Positions 20,333-31,621 of a stretch of DNA of 64,000 nucleotides are shown piece after piece (position 1 is the first letter of the stretch; every line of letters begins with the position of its first letter). The DNA is from Limnephilus marmoratus. Its lineage: Eukaryota > Arthropoda > Insecta > Trichoptera > Limnephilidae. The translations under genes and the position numbers were made by a program. Location of the stretch: NCBI GenBank assembly GCA_917880885.1, contig OU862928.1:12233721-12297720 (forward strand), written 5' to 3'. The notes under the pieces were generated by a model. The model did not search any database. It had not been told where the DNA came from and saw only the letters and a list, made by a program, of their open reading frames with translations.

Positions 20333-20821
20333 CCTTATTCCCTAGTGGGGATAGAGATCTACCACACCATATAACTCCCTTGATCCTACAGGGACTTGTT
20401 TCTGAGTTTTTGCGTTCCGCACGCTTTTTTGGACTTTCTTTTATAATATATATTGATTATGGGAAGAATAGATTTGAGGTATCACCAGAAAGATAGTTTT
20501 ATCTACCTTCATTATTTTGATGTAATTTTTATAATATTTCACATAAGAAAAAAAAATAGGTTCCTAAGATTATCGTAGAAATGTCTATAACAGAGTCGCA
20601 TCGAAAACGTTAAAGAATATTTACGTCATTAATGATATTTTGAGCATTATTTATTTACAGGTTTCTAGTACAAAATAATATTATTAGTACTTACAGTTGT
20701 ACACACTACCTACTAAAATATGAAATAATTGTTATCATAAACATATCAGATAAAGCGTCAAAAAAAAATCTAAAGCTGTGTACACTGTACACTGTACACA
20801 TGGCTATAAAAGATCATCGCA
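20333..20821. other. Non-coding flank of the Penelope insertion
   Basis: The first 100 bp (TTCCCTAGTGGGGATAGAG, ACCACACCATATAACTCC) resemble 13395-13460, so the Penelope copy entered the same dispersed repeat seen there. The remainder is AT-rich with no recognisable feature. Confidence 0.5.
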
Positions 20822-20829
20822 CTCCAAAC

Positions 20830-21259
20830 GACTCCAGATACTAATATCTACAGCCTGTATGTCTGACGAATATCTACAGCTCATATGTTGAACTAATATC
20901 TACGAACTTCAGAGTGTTAACTAATATCTACAGAGCGTAGGTTGAACTAATATCTACAGAGCGTAGGTTGGACTTATCAGCTAAATGTGTCCAATAGTCC
21001 GATATTAGGGATTTTTACATACATACTTACATAAATTAAGTTTTTAAACTGCATACGCAATATTACGTTATTCCAATATGCTATACACAATTGCAAATCC
21101 AACCTCTGCCAGTGCTGTAGATATTCGTCAACACTTTGGTTCTCATAGATATTAATCAACAGTTTGAACTGTAGATATTCGTCAACACTTTGATTCTCAT
21201 AGATATTAGTTCGATTTTTTCAGTTTTTGGAATTCCTGTAGATATTAGTAGACGCCTCC
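20830..21259 (+). mobile_element. 430-bp element with subterminal motif arrays, copy A
   Basis: The ends are GACTCCAGATAC and ACGCCTCC, and the flanks are the direct octamer CTCCAAAC (20822-20829, 21260-21267). Five AATATCTAC motifs lie near the left end and five in inverted orientation near the right. No coding capacity. Two more copies lie at 21801 and 23127. Confidence 0.85.
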
Positions 21260-21267
21260 CTCCAAAC

Positions 21268-21800
21268 AACGCTCTCCATACAATTGTTATTAATTTTGTT
21301 ATTAAATATTGTGATTTTACTAAATGATTCACCCTTCTTTCATATAATTGATATATTTATCGTGATTTTTCATCAGTTTTAGTCAAGTTATTAGCGCAAT
21401 AATCGTACTTTGAAAGTTGAACTGTCAGAAAATTGTTTTATGGGTTACATAAAAATTCAAATTTACATTTTAGGATCTTTACCTATTATTTATGCATTGA
21501 ACCGCTTACTCGTTAATACGGAATATTTTTTAATCAAACAGTTAGATTTCCCTTTATTATTACGAAAAGTGAGTATTTATGTCGGGAGAGATCAAAAAAC
21601 ATGCAAAAAGTTTGCATTTAACATTTTAATTCTGTTAAAATTAATTCACCCACGCGGTAACGCCATTGTTTGTTCATCGTTTTTATTTTAACATTTCATA
21701 GACAATCAACCAATGCTGCCAATGTGCCAATCATAGAAAAAGTATTATTGCGTAAAACAAAGTGAACGCATTATTGACAAGTTTGTACCTGTATTTTTAA
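21268..21800. other. Spacer between inverted copies A and B
   Basis: AT-rich DNA. A 93-codon frame at 21410-21691 shows no domain and has the residue bias of AT-rich DNA, so it is not called. The final eight bases (ATTTTTAA, 21793-21800) are the left target duplication of copy B. Confidence 0.4.
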
Positions 21801-22234
21801 GGAGGCGTCTACTAATATCTACAGGAATTCCAAAAACTGAAAAAATCTAACTAATATCTATGAGAATCAAAGTGTTGACGAATATCTACAGCTCAAACTG
21901 TTGATTAACATCTATGAGAACCATGTGTGGACGAATATCTACAGCACTGGCAGAGGTTGGATTTGCAATTATGTACTTATAGCATATTGGAATAACGTAA
22001 TATTGCGTATGCAGTTTAAAAAACTTAATTTATGTAAGTATTTATGTAAAAATCCCTAATATCGGACTATTGGGCACATTTAGCTGATTAGTCCAACCTA
22101 CGCTCTGTAGATATTAGTTCAACCTACGCTCTGTAGATATTAATCAACACTCTGAAGTTCGTAGATATTAGTTAAACATATGCGCTGTAGATATTCGTCA
22201 GACATACAGGCTGTAGATATTCGTATCTGGAGTC
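21801..22234 (-). mobile_element. 430-bp element with subterminal motif arrays, copy B (inverted)
   Basis: This is the same element in reverse orientation, from GGAGGCGTCTAC to ATCTGGAGTC. ATTTTTAA flanks both ends (21793-21800, 22235-22242). With copy A it can form a ~430-bp duplex in a transcript crossing both. Confidence 0.85.
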
Positions 22235-22242
22235 ATTTTTAA

Positions 22243-23118
22243 CAGTAGAACATGGAAAAAAATGTATTAGAATAATTACACAAACCCGCTAGACAAACCC
22301 TGCTTTGCCAAACAAACCATTCAAAAACTGGGATGTTTTTTTTTTAATTATGATGACAGCGAGTTTATTTTAGTGAATTTATTTTATAAGATTGGTACTT
22401 CCGACAAATGTCATATTTGATTGTCTATTAGTTAAAAAAGGAATATTCTGTATTATCCGTGAGGTGGACTTACTGCATATTTACCCTTTACCTTTCCAAA
22501 ATTAAGATCTTTAAACTCCAAAATTCGGTCAGAAATCATTAACAAAACAGTCGTACACGTGAAATAAACTACCCTCTTGGGTAAGCAATGTATATTTCTT
22601 TCCATGAAAAATGTTTCTAATTAGAAATGTTTTCAGATACATGCTCGTTTATCAATTGAATAAAATTTTCATGGGGTTTTTTAGTAACGCTGATTATATT
22701 TTAGCTTTGCATATCTCACACAGATCTTCTCAGATGTTCTTGTCTTGTAGTGAAACATCAGTAGTTCCATCAACAAGGAAGGACTGAAAAACATTTTGCA
22801 GAATTCAGTCTTTGCACCAATTTTTTTCTGGAAAATTTCACCACAAATTGCAATAAGTTAATTTTGCACAATCGAGCGTCGGTAGCGTTTAACATCATAT
22901 TTTCAGTGTGCTTTATTAGATTTCGGGGGGGGGGGATCAAACCCCCTTGATCCCCCCCCTGGCTACGGCCTTGCGTCCGCCCATTGTGCCCGTGCCCCCC
23001 TCAGAAAAAAATCCTAACAGTAATTGTTGATTTTTTTACCCGTTCGACCATTGTGCCCCCCCCCCCCAGAAAAAAATCCTGGATCCGCCCTTGCCCATGT
23101 CAAGTTGTTTTTGTTCCA
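22243..23118. other. Non-coding, low-complexity and degenerate repeat pieces
   Basis: At 22283-22345 the words ACACAAACCCGCTAG and AAAACTGGGATGTTTTT resemble the 95-bp satellite unit of 31622. At 22924-22962 G and C runs with GATCAA/TTGATC form a strong hairpin. A related C-rich piece lies at 23055. No gene is recognised. Confidence 0.45.
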
Positions 23119-23126
23119 GTTGCTGG

Positions 23127-23557
23127 GACTCCAGATACGAATATCTACAGCCTGTATGTCTGACGAATATCTACAGCGCATATGTTTAACTAATATCTAC
23201 GAACTTCAGAGTGTTGATTAATATCTACAGAGCGTAGGTTGAACTAATATCTACAGAGCGTAGGTTGGACTAATCAGCTAAATGTGCCCAATAGTCCGAT
23301 ATTAGGGATTTTTACATACATACTTACATAAATTAAGTTTTTTAAACTGCATACGCAATATTACGTTATTCCAATATGCTATACATAATTGCAAATCCAA
23401 CCTCTGCCAGTGCTGTAGATATTCGTCAAAACTTTGGTTCTCATAGATATTAATCAACAGTTTGAGCTGTAGATATTCGTCAACACTTTGATTCTCATAG
23501 ATATTAGTTCGATTTTTTCAGTTTTTAGAATTCCTGTAGATATTAGTAAACGCCTCC
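23127..23557 (+). mobile_element. 430-bp element with subterminal motif arrays, copy C
   Basis: Bounded by the direct octamer GTTGCTGG (23119-23126, 23558-23565). Left motifs AATATCTAC start at 23140, 23166, 23192, 23220 and 23246. Right motifs (GTAGATATT or ATAGATATT) start at 23415, 23443, 23469, 23497 and 23536. The centre is unrelated unique-looking sequence shared by all three copies. Confidence 0.9.
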
Positions 23558-23677
23558 GTTGCTGGTTTGAATGCGTTTGATAGTCATAATCGTTTAGTTA
23601 CGCATCCTAAACCCATTCGTTGGTATAAAACATATATTGTAAATACATACTATCATGACAGACAGTGGTTTTCTATA

Positions 23678-23937
23678 AGGACAGACAAATAATTTTCCAA
23701 AAATCGATGCGATTATGATGGCAGTTTTTTAATGCACCTTTTCATCGCATGACACCGCTTTTTACCGTTTTTACCCATAATAATATCATTTGGGAAGTTT
23801 ATGAATAGTTTGTTTGGTGTCGAACAGTGGCGGACCGAGAGTTTTCAGTGAGCCAGAATGCTAAGATTGAAAAATACGACATTACTGATGTAGTAGTAGC
23901 AGAAAATGTTTTTTTTTTTTAATTTCAACTTTTTGTA
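23678..23937 (+). repeat. Dispersed repeat, copy 2 of 1941-2218
   Basis: It begins AGGACAGACAAATAATTTTC and ends at the T-run before AATTTCAACTTTTTGTAGGG. Same orientation as copy 1. Non-coding. Confidence 0.7.
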
Positions 23938-24180
23938 GGGTGAACGCTGTAGCTATTGGACAGTTAAGAGAACGACTTTTTTTAAAAGTGTATAATTAAA
24001 AAAATATTATTAAGTAGGAAATATTTGAGGTATGTAGTGCTGTAGAATTTAATGGGCTTTAAGTAAATATAGAGAAAAATAAAAAATACCTAAGGTTTTT
24101 TTAATTATATTTTATTAAACTGAAAAGTAGGAAAAAATACAGTTATTGGACACTTTTTACAGTATTTTGACATCAGTGGC

Positions 24181-24360
24181 ACAGTTTATTTATTTATTTA
24201 TTTGTTTATTAAGACATACACAGTACATATAATACAGATTATAAGGTATGTTAAATTAAATTATTACATGGTTATGTACCTATTACGTAAGTCCATAGAA
24301 TATCATTTGGTAATTACGCCTGAGATATGAACCGGTTTTAGAACTTAATTATTGAATAAA
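24181..24360 (-). mobile_element. LINE 3'-end fragment
   Basis: On the minus strand the sequence ends in an AAATA-repeat tail (TTTATTTATTTATTTATTTG on the plus strand). The structure is like the tail of the LINE at 38430. It has no coding part. Confidence 0.5.
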
Positions 24361-24595
24361 TGAGTAATAATAAAAAAGGAAGAAAAAAGGGGGGGGGGAG
24401 ATAAGGAGACATTTTAAAATCAAGAATTATATGCTCAGTTATTGGACTCTACGTTTAAATTAGAATATCAAGTAAAATGAATGTCCAAAGGCCTACCCAA
24501 TGACAGCTCTGGTTCTACAAACATAAAACAAACAAAATAATATTTTTAAACTAAAAAAAAAAACTAATTTTACGGTAAAAAAACCCATTTCAACG

Positions 24596-24802
24596 TTATA
24601 GGTAGTCATTGAGATCTTTTAGTATGTGCGTTATGCTTTCAACAGACCCATCAGATTCTTCAGACACCTTACAGCATACATGACATAAAAACGTGTCATT
24701 ATCCTCCCCTATTGGTACATTTTCGGAAGGCTTTTTTGGTATGCAGTTGACATGAAAAATTCGGACGCACTTAGAGCATTTAATTTTATCAATTTCTCTC
24801 AC
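24596..24802 (-). pseudogene. C-terminal PHD-like zinc finger of pogo-type transposase
   Basis: The frame gives IKCSKCVRIFHVNCIPKKP and DTFLCHVCCKVSEESDGS, a C-x2-C..H-x2-C..C-x2-C pattern as in the zinc fingers that end many insect CENP-B-like transposase proteins. It is about 200 codons downstream of the other conserved pieces on the same strand and ends in a stop. Its role would be chromatin or partner binding. This is inferred from family layout. Confidence 0.55.
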
Positions 24803-24979
24803 ACGTCTTTCACATCTGTTACCTCTATTTAAAGATATGTTTTCAATGGTATTAATCGATGATTATATGGTTAAGTCTTCCAATTAGGCATTTTATGTGC
24901 TAGGCTCATTTTCTTTTGCCTGCTTTCATCCTCTTTCCTTCTTCCAATCGTCGTTTTTTTTCATCCCTTACTTGTTTTT

Positions 24980-25321
24980 TTAGCCTTTTTTCATCTTCGA
25001 AACGGATCTTTTCTCGTGCCTTATTTTCAAGGGCTTTTTGGTACTCTTTGGAAGAGATATTAAACATGCGTGCTGTTTGTTTCTTATCTTTCCGCTTAGG
25101 TTCTGCAAGCCGAATAAGAAAAACTTTTTCCTAGTTTTCATATCGATGTCCTCAGCACTTGGGTTATAGTTCTGTGTCAAGGGCGATCTATTTATTGCTG
25201 AAGAGCATGCTTTTGACATACCTTCAATTCCTGCGGAAGCAATTTCGTTTACTGCAGTTGGCACGATGAATGCATTTGCGACTGAATTTTGTGCATGAAT
25301 TAGATCTTCAGTGGAATTCAA
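24980..25321 (-). pseudogene. Linker region of pogo-type transposase
   Basis: A minus-strand frame of 113 codons with low complexity and a basic C-terminal part (KTRKKFFLFGLQ, PLKIRHEKRSVSKMKKG). It lies between the PFDPDAVEYSKC piece and the zinc finger, where related proteins have a variable, basic linker. No domain is recognised, and assignment is by position. Confidence 0.35.
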
Positions 25322-25619
25322 GGAAATTTGCGAAACGTCTTCAGTGTTAAGAGTGGTATGCTGTGACGAAACGATGTAGGAATTGGTTTCACGAGTCGCA
25401 GTTTGTTCGACGGATGCATTTGATTTAGAAACTTGTTCTTTAATTTCATCTTCAGAATGATGCGAACTGTGCGGAACTTCTTCGTTATATATTACTGTTC
25501 GTTTTGGTTTACAAAATTCCCCAGATCTTGAATGACGTTAAAAGCTCCTTGTTTTTATTGTGTTCAACAATTTTGGTAAGCCTTTTCAACTTTCCGATTG
25601 TTTCTATCCCAACAATCTC

Positions 25620-26110
25620 CTAAAACTTTTGAAATGGCATGTCTGAAAAATTATCGTCATCGTCGGCAATTGGTGGGTTCTTTTCTGCAAGGCACTTTGA
25701 ATACTCCACTGCATCTGGGTCAAATGGTTGCAGGCTGCAAGCTCGGAACCCATTTACTACGCAAGTTGCATAATTTTTTTCCACAACTTCGTTTAATACC
25801 ACGGCAAAATTCTGTTTGTTGACTGATTCTCCTACATGTTCTATTCCCCAATATGCACAGCTGCCATCCACAGTTGTTTAATAGTTATAAAGAGTGATCT
25901 TAGAAATCCCTTTCTCCCTAATTCACAAATCCTGCTCCTCTTGGTTTGAAAGTTGTGGATTGGGTCCAAAATTTAACTTTTTGTTTGAATGGGTCATCTT
26001 GTAGTGGAATGGTGCTTATTGGAATTCCATATTTTTTATGTAGCCCTTATGCCTGCCCCTGCGTTGATTTCCTCTAAGACCTTGTCCGGTAGTTCATCGG
26101 TATAAAGTAA
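25620..26110 (-). pseudogene. pogo-type transposase: psq N-terminus fused to DDE C-terminus
   Basis: Reading down the minus strand from 26110, LPDKVLEEINAGAGIRAT and, after a frame change, pieces like GIPISTIPLQDDPF, the psq/CENP-B helix-turn-helix, are followed by KVKFGPNPQLSNQEEQDL. Soon after comes the C-terminal motif NGFRACSLQPFDPDAVEYSK (frame 25871-25620). The DDE_1 catalytic core of about 200 residues that should lie between is missing. The product could bind DNA but not cut it. Confidence 0.6.
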
Positions 26111-26696
26111 TTTTTTGGCATTTTAAAAGATCTTAAAATGTTTTAGTAATTGGACCATGCCTTGTTTTAGTTATTGGACACCCGTCCAATTACTGAACGC
26201 ATAATATGAGTGAAGTGATATTTTGTAGAATGGCTCTAATTGACGTATTATTAAGGCTCACCAACTTGCATGAATATCAAAAAAATTTAAGCGGAGACAG
26301 TATTAGGACAGGGCGTTCAATTACTAAAACATTCATAAAATTTGTTATAGTAATTGGACACCAAAATTGTGAGGTTATTATTCATATTACTGATTAAATC
26401 TCAACAAATACTCACAGTATGTAGCCCTTTGCAACCTTTCTTAGATGTTTCTTCCAAAAATTTATTGAACTTGTATGAAACAATCATCAATAAAATATCT
26501 CTGTCCCTTAAGCAAGTTGCTAAAAAAATACATATGAATATGAATACAATACTTGAAATGTGAATGAAGTTTTGTCAGTGGTGACATCTGGTGGTAAATA
26601 TTAGAAAATGCAGCCGTATAAAGGAGAAAGCAAAGTATAGATTGGTCTCTCTCACACTTACAGGAATGCTGAGATAGTCTTGTTTTGGAGGTTTAA

Positions 26697-27131
26697 GCGG
26701 CCTACACACCACACTAAATGTAGTCACTAAATGTAGAAATGGCTGCATTTAGTGTGGTGTGGAGTCACAACCGCTTGCGAATTGGCACAAATCACCAGCC
26801 GTATTATTATTTTCCTTCTGCCGGGACCCCTTACGGCACTCCTTAAAATTGGGCCGAACAGCCAGCCGTATTATTGTTTATCGTCTGCGAATTCTTGTTG
26901 GGGCCAGCCGCAGAAGGAACGCCCCTGAATGGACATGTTACGGGACACGTGATTTATTCATTTCTCATCGGAGAGCATTCCGAACGGTCGTCGACAGCGA
27001 CTTTTACCAGTTCAGCGATTACGATATAAATATTATTACTTTACTCTTTCATCATGCTTGAGAAGGAAAAAGAAGTTTGGGTGGAGATTTTTGATTTATA
27101 CAAGGACTTACGATGCTTGTGGGATATTTAA
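26697..27131 (+). mobile_element. Harbinger-like fragment with MADF start
   Basis: The left edge GGCCTACACACCACAC pairs with a nearby CATTTAGTGTGGTGTGG to give a hairpin (26703-26763). An ATG at 27054 opens MLEKEKEVWVEIFDLYKDLR and then CLWDI and a stop (27131). This is the first helix of a MADF domain, ending after CLWD. The DNA between is CpG-rich. No right terminus was found. Confidence 0.45.
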
Positions 27132-27480
27132 ATGGTTCTAAAATCTGGCGAAAATAATCTTTTCAATGTGTGAATTAGAAATGAATAATTTTATTTCTAA
27201 ATGTTTTAATTTTGATATTATTCCCATGTAAAGTAAATATACCTCTAAATTGGTTATTTTTATCACCTTGCAAAAACAAAATTTGTTCTAAAATAAAGAT
27301 AAAATAATCTTTCCAATGTGTATTATAGAAATAAATCATTTTATTTCTAAGTAGGTATTTACATTTTGGTATTGAAAATGTAAATTGTCACTCCCGCGTC
27401 TGAACCGGTGTATGTTTTGGAAATACGCTACCAGTACAGCAATTACGATATAAATATTATTATTTTACTCATCATGGTTG
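27132..27480. other. AT-rich non-coding DNA
   Basis: Two similar stretches (27150-27200 and 27300-27350) share TCTTTCAATGTG and AAATAATTTTATTTCTAA words, suggesting a decayed local duplication. Nothing else is recognised. Confidence 0.45.
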
Positions 27481-28090
27481 TTATTATTTTTGTCTGTAAT
27501 TCTCAGAAAAAGGAATAATCATTTTTTTACATTGTTGTTGTAATTTTTGCCTGTAATCTCAGAATAAGGAAGAATATTTTTTTACATCATCTTTTTTATT
27601 ATTAATAGAACAGCGCATGAGACGATGTATGAATGTGAACGAGGCAAGGAGTGTGTGCCGAGACCGAGTTGTTTGGCGGTCCGTCCTTTCTGCCTACCCC
27701 TGCGGGGAAATGGCGTGATGGTTAGTTAGTTAGAGTGGAAGATACTCTCAGTATCGCCCTGGTGTAAGACCACCATTCAGAATTGAAAGGTTGCTTGAAA
27801 TGACTTCTGCCGTGTTTGGTGACTAGATCTGAATAGCCAGGTACTTCCCCACCTTCCTCTTCCATATCTCCTTCCCATCCACACTGCCTTCAACCTCACA
27901 ACATACCCCAATTGGGGATGCCATAGTCCCGCTGGCTCCAGACGGGAGCAGTTGGGACTCTTGTGCGGTATTCATGTAAAAAAGATAGTTTTATTATTTT
28001 TGCCAGTAATTCTCAGAAGAAGGATTTTTTTTTCATCACTGTTATTATTTTTGTCTGTAATACCCAACAGAAGGATTAATATTTTCTTAA
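27481..28090. repeat. Degenerate short tandem units interrupted by a SINE
   Basis: Units built on ATTTTTGTCTGTAATTCTCA followed by GAAGGA recur near 27490, 27545, 28000 and 28050. The 5'-truncated SINE at 27736-27975 and a fragment resembling, in reverse, the region at 29370-29440 (CGGTCCGTCCT, CCCCTGCGGGGAAA) lie between them. Confidence 0.5.
27736..27975 (+). mobile_element. tRNA-headed SINE S, 5'-truncated
   Basis: The body starts at GAGTGGAAGATACTCTCAG and ends CGGTATTCATGTAAAAAA. It matches the bodies of the full copies at 48553 and 62415. The tRNA-derived head is absent. Confidence 0.8.
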
Positions 28091-28290
28091 CTGAGGGAAT
28101 TTTTTAATTAATTGTTTTTACATGAAACGACAAAAACGAGTAATGTTCATAATAAATTTGCCTAGTAAAATATATAATGTGGGTGTTTTTATTTTTTAGT
28201 GGTATGTAATTTTAGTTAGAAAAATACATAAGGTGGGATATTTTTAAACTTTTTATGTTTGCCTGCTTTTTATGTTTCAAAAATTATGCA

Positions 28291-28680
28291 GGGTGGAACA
28301 GAACGCACCCGAGAGGTTTTAACCAGTGATTCCCGAGCTTAGAGTAAAAAATATTAAAGTCATTTCTCTGTCCGATGACACTTTTTATCTATTAAAACAT
28401 TTAAAATATTATTCCATCACACACCGCGACTGAGTACTCAGGAGTATAACTTGTTTATAGTGTAGCGGTCATTTGACAAGCGTTGCGTCTCGTTCTAACG
28501 GTCCATCGTTCAAACGAGACAGCGCTAGTTCGCTTAAACCCATCCCGTCGTGATGGGATCAGTAGCGACATGTGATCGAAACACTTTTTTTTGTTTATTA
28601 ATAGAAAAAATATATCATCGGACAACAAAATGACATCTACATTTTTTATTGATCATTGTCTGTTGTCAATAAAGCCAACG
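28291..28680. mobile_element. CAGGGTG MITE, second copy
   Basis: The left end GCAGGGTGGAACAGAACGCA and the following AGGTTTTAACCAGTGATTCC match the MITE at 6913-7280. Internal words near 28600 also match. The right terminus is degraded. Confidence 0.6.
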
Positions 28681-29369
28681 CTAATCCAATACGTTGAAAT
28701 TTCGAAAGTGACGGAGTCATGACACGTTTGCGCACAGCGCGAGCGCTCCGAACACGTGCGCACAGCGCAAAAGCTAAGACCATAAATAAACCAGTCATTA
28801 GATTGATAACTTCGTGGTTTTACTATGGACCAAGTGTCAACGCTATTTGACCATATACATACCTATATTTGACGACTTTTTATTCGATATGCGCAAAGAT
28901 GTCGTCACACATACCATAGACAAGGGGATAGAGGAAACAAAATAAAAGGCTCGACCATAGACAATATAATTATCTTTCAGTACCTACCCAATTTATTAGC
29001 CTAAAATATTATTTTAAAAATAAAATTAAATGTCAAAATATTCCCCAGGGAACAGAGTTGGATCTGACAATCGCTGCCTTGAGAAAATGAGCTTACTTTT
29101 CTTTACTGCTCATTTTCTCCGGACAGAGCTTTGTCAGATTGAAACCCGTTGCCCTATGAAGAAACCAACTGTCGTAAAAATAACCTAAAATTACTTGAAA
29201 TTTCAATCCCTTCAAAAGGTGAAGAACAATTTCAAATAAGATTTAGCTTTCCTACGATAGTATCGACTTTGACATTTCTCTGGTTTCAACAGAAAAATGA
29301 AAAACTCAATTAAACGTTTTAGTATTTTATTAAAAACAGGAAATACAAGAAAAACTAACTAAAAATCAC

Positions 29370-30870
29370 GCCGTTTCCCCGCAGGGGTAGGCCGATAGGA
29401 CGGACCGTCAAACAACTGGGTCTTGGCACACACTCTTTGCCTCATTCACACTCACACATCGACTCATACATACTATTTCTGACTCTTGACGTGGCCCGAT
29501 GCAAGTATCGGATTCCCTTGATCGTGTCAGGTTTTCCTCTGGCGTCCCTGACTTCATCTACCACTCACATCTGCGTCATATATTCTACTTACACCCCACG
29601 CTTCGTTCATTCGCTCTACATGCCCAAACCATCTGAGGGTCCCTTTCAATCTTACTCATTATGATCAGCCTTGCATTGCATTGCTTGATCATAAATAATA
29701 ATATTTGGATGATTTGTATAGCGCCATTTTTTGTAAAAAAATACCTCAAAGGTACTCTGCACAAACTTATATTTCTGCAATCTAATTCCAACTACAAAGT
29801 AGACAATCCATTATAACAACTTATGGATAAAACTTGCATCCACCGGTTCATCGATCATTGATATGAAACTACCTATACGTACAACGATTTGACCGATGAA
29901 CGCTTTGCTGCATATAAAATGTACATATTATATTTTTTGTACTCTGTACAGGCAGAAAATATACAGTATCATACGTAGTTTTACCACACATCCTCAGGGG
30001 TGTCATTTCTACAGCATTCAGTCCACTTTCCTCTGCCAGTTCCATGCCTCACTGCCGTACATAAGGGTAGGTACCAGCATTCCGTTGTGGACTGCTAGTT
30101 TCACTTCTTTACACAGTTTTTTGTTAGCGCCAACAGCATTCAGGGGTGAAATGCAGATCCGGGCACAGTTTGGAAATTTAATAAAAAGGCACTTTCTAGA
30201 TGAGAAAAGTATGGAGATGATGAATAAAAAATAAATTAAGGCGCGCTCGGCAAAATTGAGGGAGATACAGCCGTTCAAAGTATTTAAAAAATCACTTGGC
30301 GAACTGATATTGACAGTTCGTTGTTCGTTCGCCATGTTTTCACCGCTTAGGTATGTTGGATCCCAGACCTAATACAGAATTGATAGTACGCCAGAATCAC
30401 AAACCATGTTACACAAACCTAGCGTAGCCGCTAAACCACTTGAAAACTGGGATGTTTTTCTTGCCTTGACGTGAGCAGGCGCTATAAAGGGGCACTTTTT
30501 TTGTATCACAAACCATGTTTAGCGTATTAGGTTATAAAAAAAATGGCGGGCGGACGCGGGCGAACTGTCAATATCAGTTTGTAAAGTGAAATTTTAAATA
30601 CTTTGAACGGTTGTATCTCCCTCAATTTTGCCGAGCGCGCCTTAATTTTTGTTTTATTCAGCTTTTCCACACTTTTCTCATCTAGAAAGTGCCTTTTTAT
30701 TAAATTTCCAAACTGTGCCCGGATCTGCATTCCTCCCGCATTCAGTCCTCCATTAATAGAATTACCTACATTTACCCTTCTTTCAATATCTCTATCAGCC
30801 TTCCCGTCTCTCATACACATACTTCCCACGATATACAAACTCATCCACCTGCTCCAAGTTCACAACTATA
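29370..30870 (-). pseudogene. LINE reverse transcriptase C-terminal remnant, SD-2a
   Basis: On the minus strand, IVGSMCMRDGKADRDIERRV (near 30820) and, beyond the inserted element, LNAVGANKKLCKEVKLAVHN then GMLVPTLMYGSEAWNWQRK are the segment after the catalytic domain of a LINE reverse transcriptase. It is split by the 30144-30737 insertion. Downstream, to 29370, only degenerate sequence remains. The same remnant, without the insertion, is at 51536-51790. Confidence 0.75.
30144..30737. mobile_element. Long-inverted-repeat element F1 with 8-bp duplication GCATTCAG
   Basis: Termini GGGTGAAATGCAGATCCGGG (left) and GGGAGGAATGCAGATCCGGG (right, minus strand) lead into ~200-bp inverted arms. GCATTCAG flanks both ends (30136-30143, 30738-30745), and the SD-2b locus at 51650-51660 has a single GCATTCAG. 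The loop contains one unit of the 95-bp satellite. Open frames across the arms are non-coding. Confidence 0.9.
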
Positions 30871-31621
30871 TTGCACAATGTGTTCGTACTCTTTTTAACA
30901 ATAAAAATAGAACAAATTTAGAAAAGCTAAGCGTACTGAGAATATATTGGTCCTGCTGCATCCTGGTCCAGGCCATGGAGTACTCTTCCTCCTTCTTATG
31001 TTCGCTCAAGAACAGCGGTGAAAGAGAGTGGTGGCACACGTCAGCCCCATCTCCTGACATGACACCACAACGTTACTGTCCCACATACCTACAACAATCA
31101 TATGTCATTATTAAGGTGCTAAATTAATGCTTTTGGCTAAATTTCGGTTTAGGGGCGAAATTCCTAGAAAATCAAACTAATTATTTTTATACTAATTTGG
31201 GGTCGGGGAATCCGAATCTGAAAGAATTAGGCGGGGGCAAGCAATATTAACTGAATTAAACGACTTTAAAAAATTTAATACACTCATAGGAAAAATAGCC
31301 ATTTTGGAAGCATTTTGTTTCCTAGAAAATCAAACTAGTTATTTTTATACTAACTATGGGCCGGGGAATCCGAATCTGAAAGAATTAGGCGGCGGCAAGC
31401 AATATTTACTGAATTAAACGACTTTAAAATTTTCTATACACACATGAAAATATTCATTTCGGAAGCTGGTTCTGACACACGCAGTACAAAATCATAGAAA
31501 ACAAGATAACATAGATGTTTTTACCACACAAAATTAAGTGTTGCCATTAATATCAATAACGTAAAATAACATGTTTATATTTTAAGTACTTATTTTTTAT
31601 AAATTTTACTCACTTTTGTAT

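Larger units (their letters stand above)
23938..26400 (-). mobile_element. pogo/CENP-B-type transposon with internal deletion
   Basis: Minus-strand coding remnants run from a psq-type helix-turn-helix N-terminus (about 26110) to a C-terminal zinc finger (24596). The motif TTATTGGAC or TAATTGGAC recurs at both ends (about 23957, 24140, 24435, 26150, 26175, 26345), suggesting terminal and subterminal transposase sites. Exact ends and a TA duplication were not resolved. A LINE 3' end (24181-24360) is inserted near the left side. Confidence 0.6.

Noticed and set aside
21410..21691. 93-codon frame between copies A and B
   Set aside because: It has AT-biased residues, no domain and no splice or homology support.
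20822..22242. One 1.4-kb transposon with long inverted ends
   Set aside because: Each 430-bp arm has its own distinct 8-bp duplication, so these are two separate insertions in opposite orientation.
26759..27061. 100-codon frame in a CpG-rich stretch
   Set aside because: No domain. It overlaps the Harbinger-like fragment and its hairpin, and residue use follows composition.
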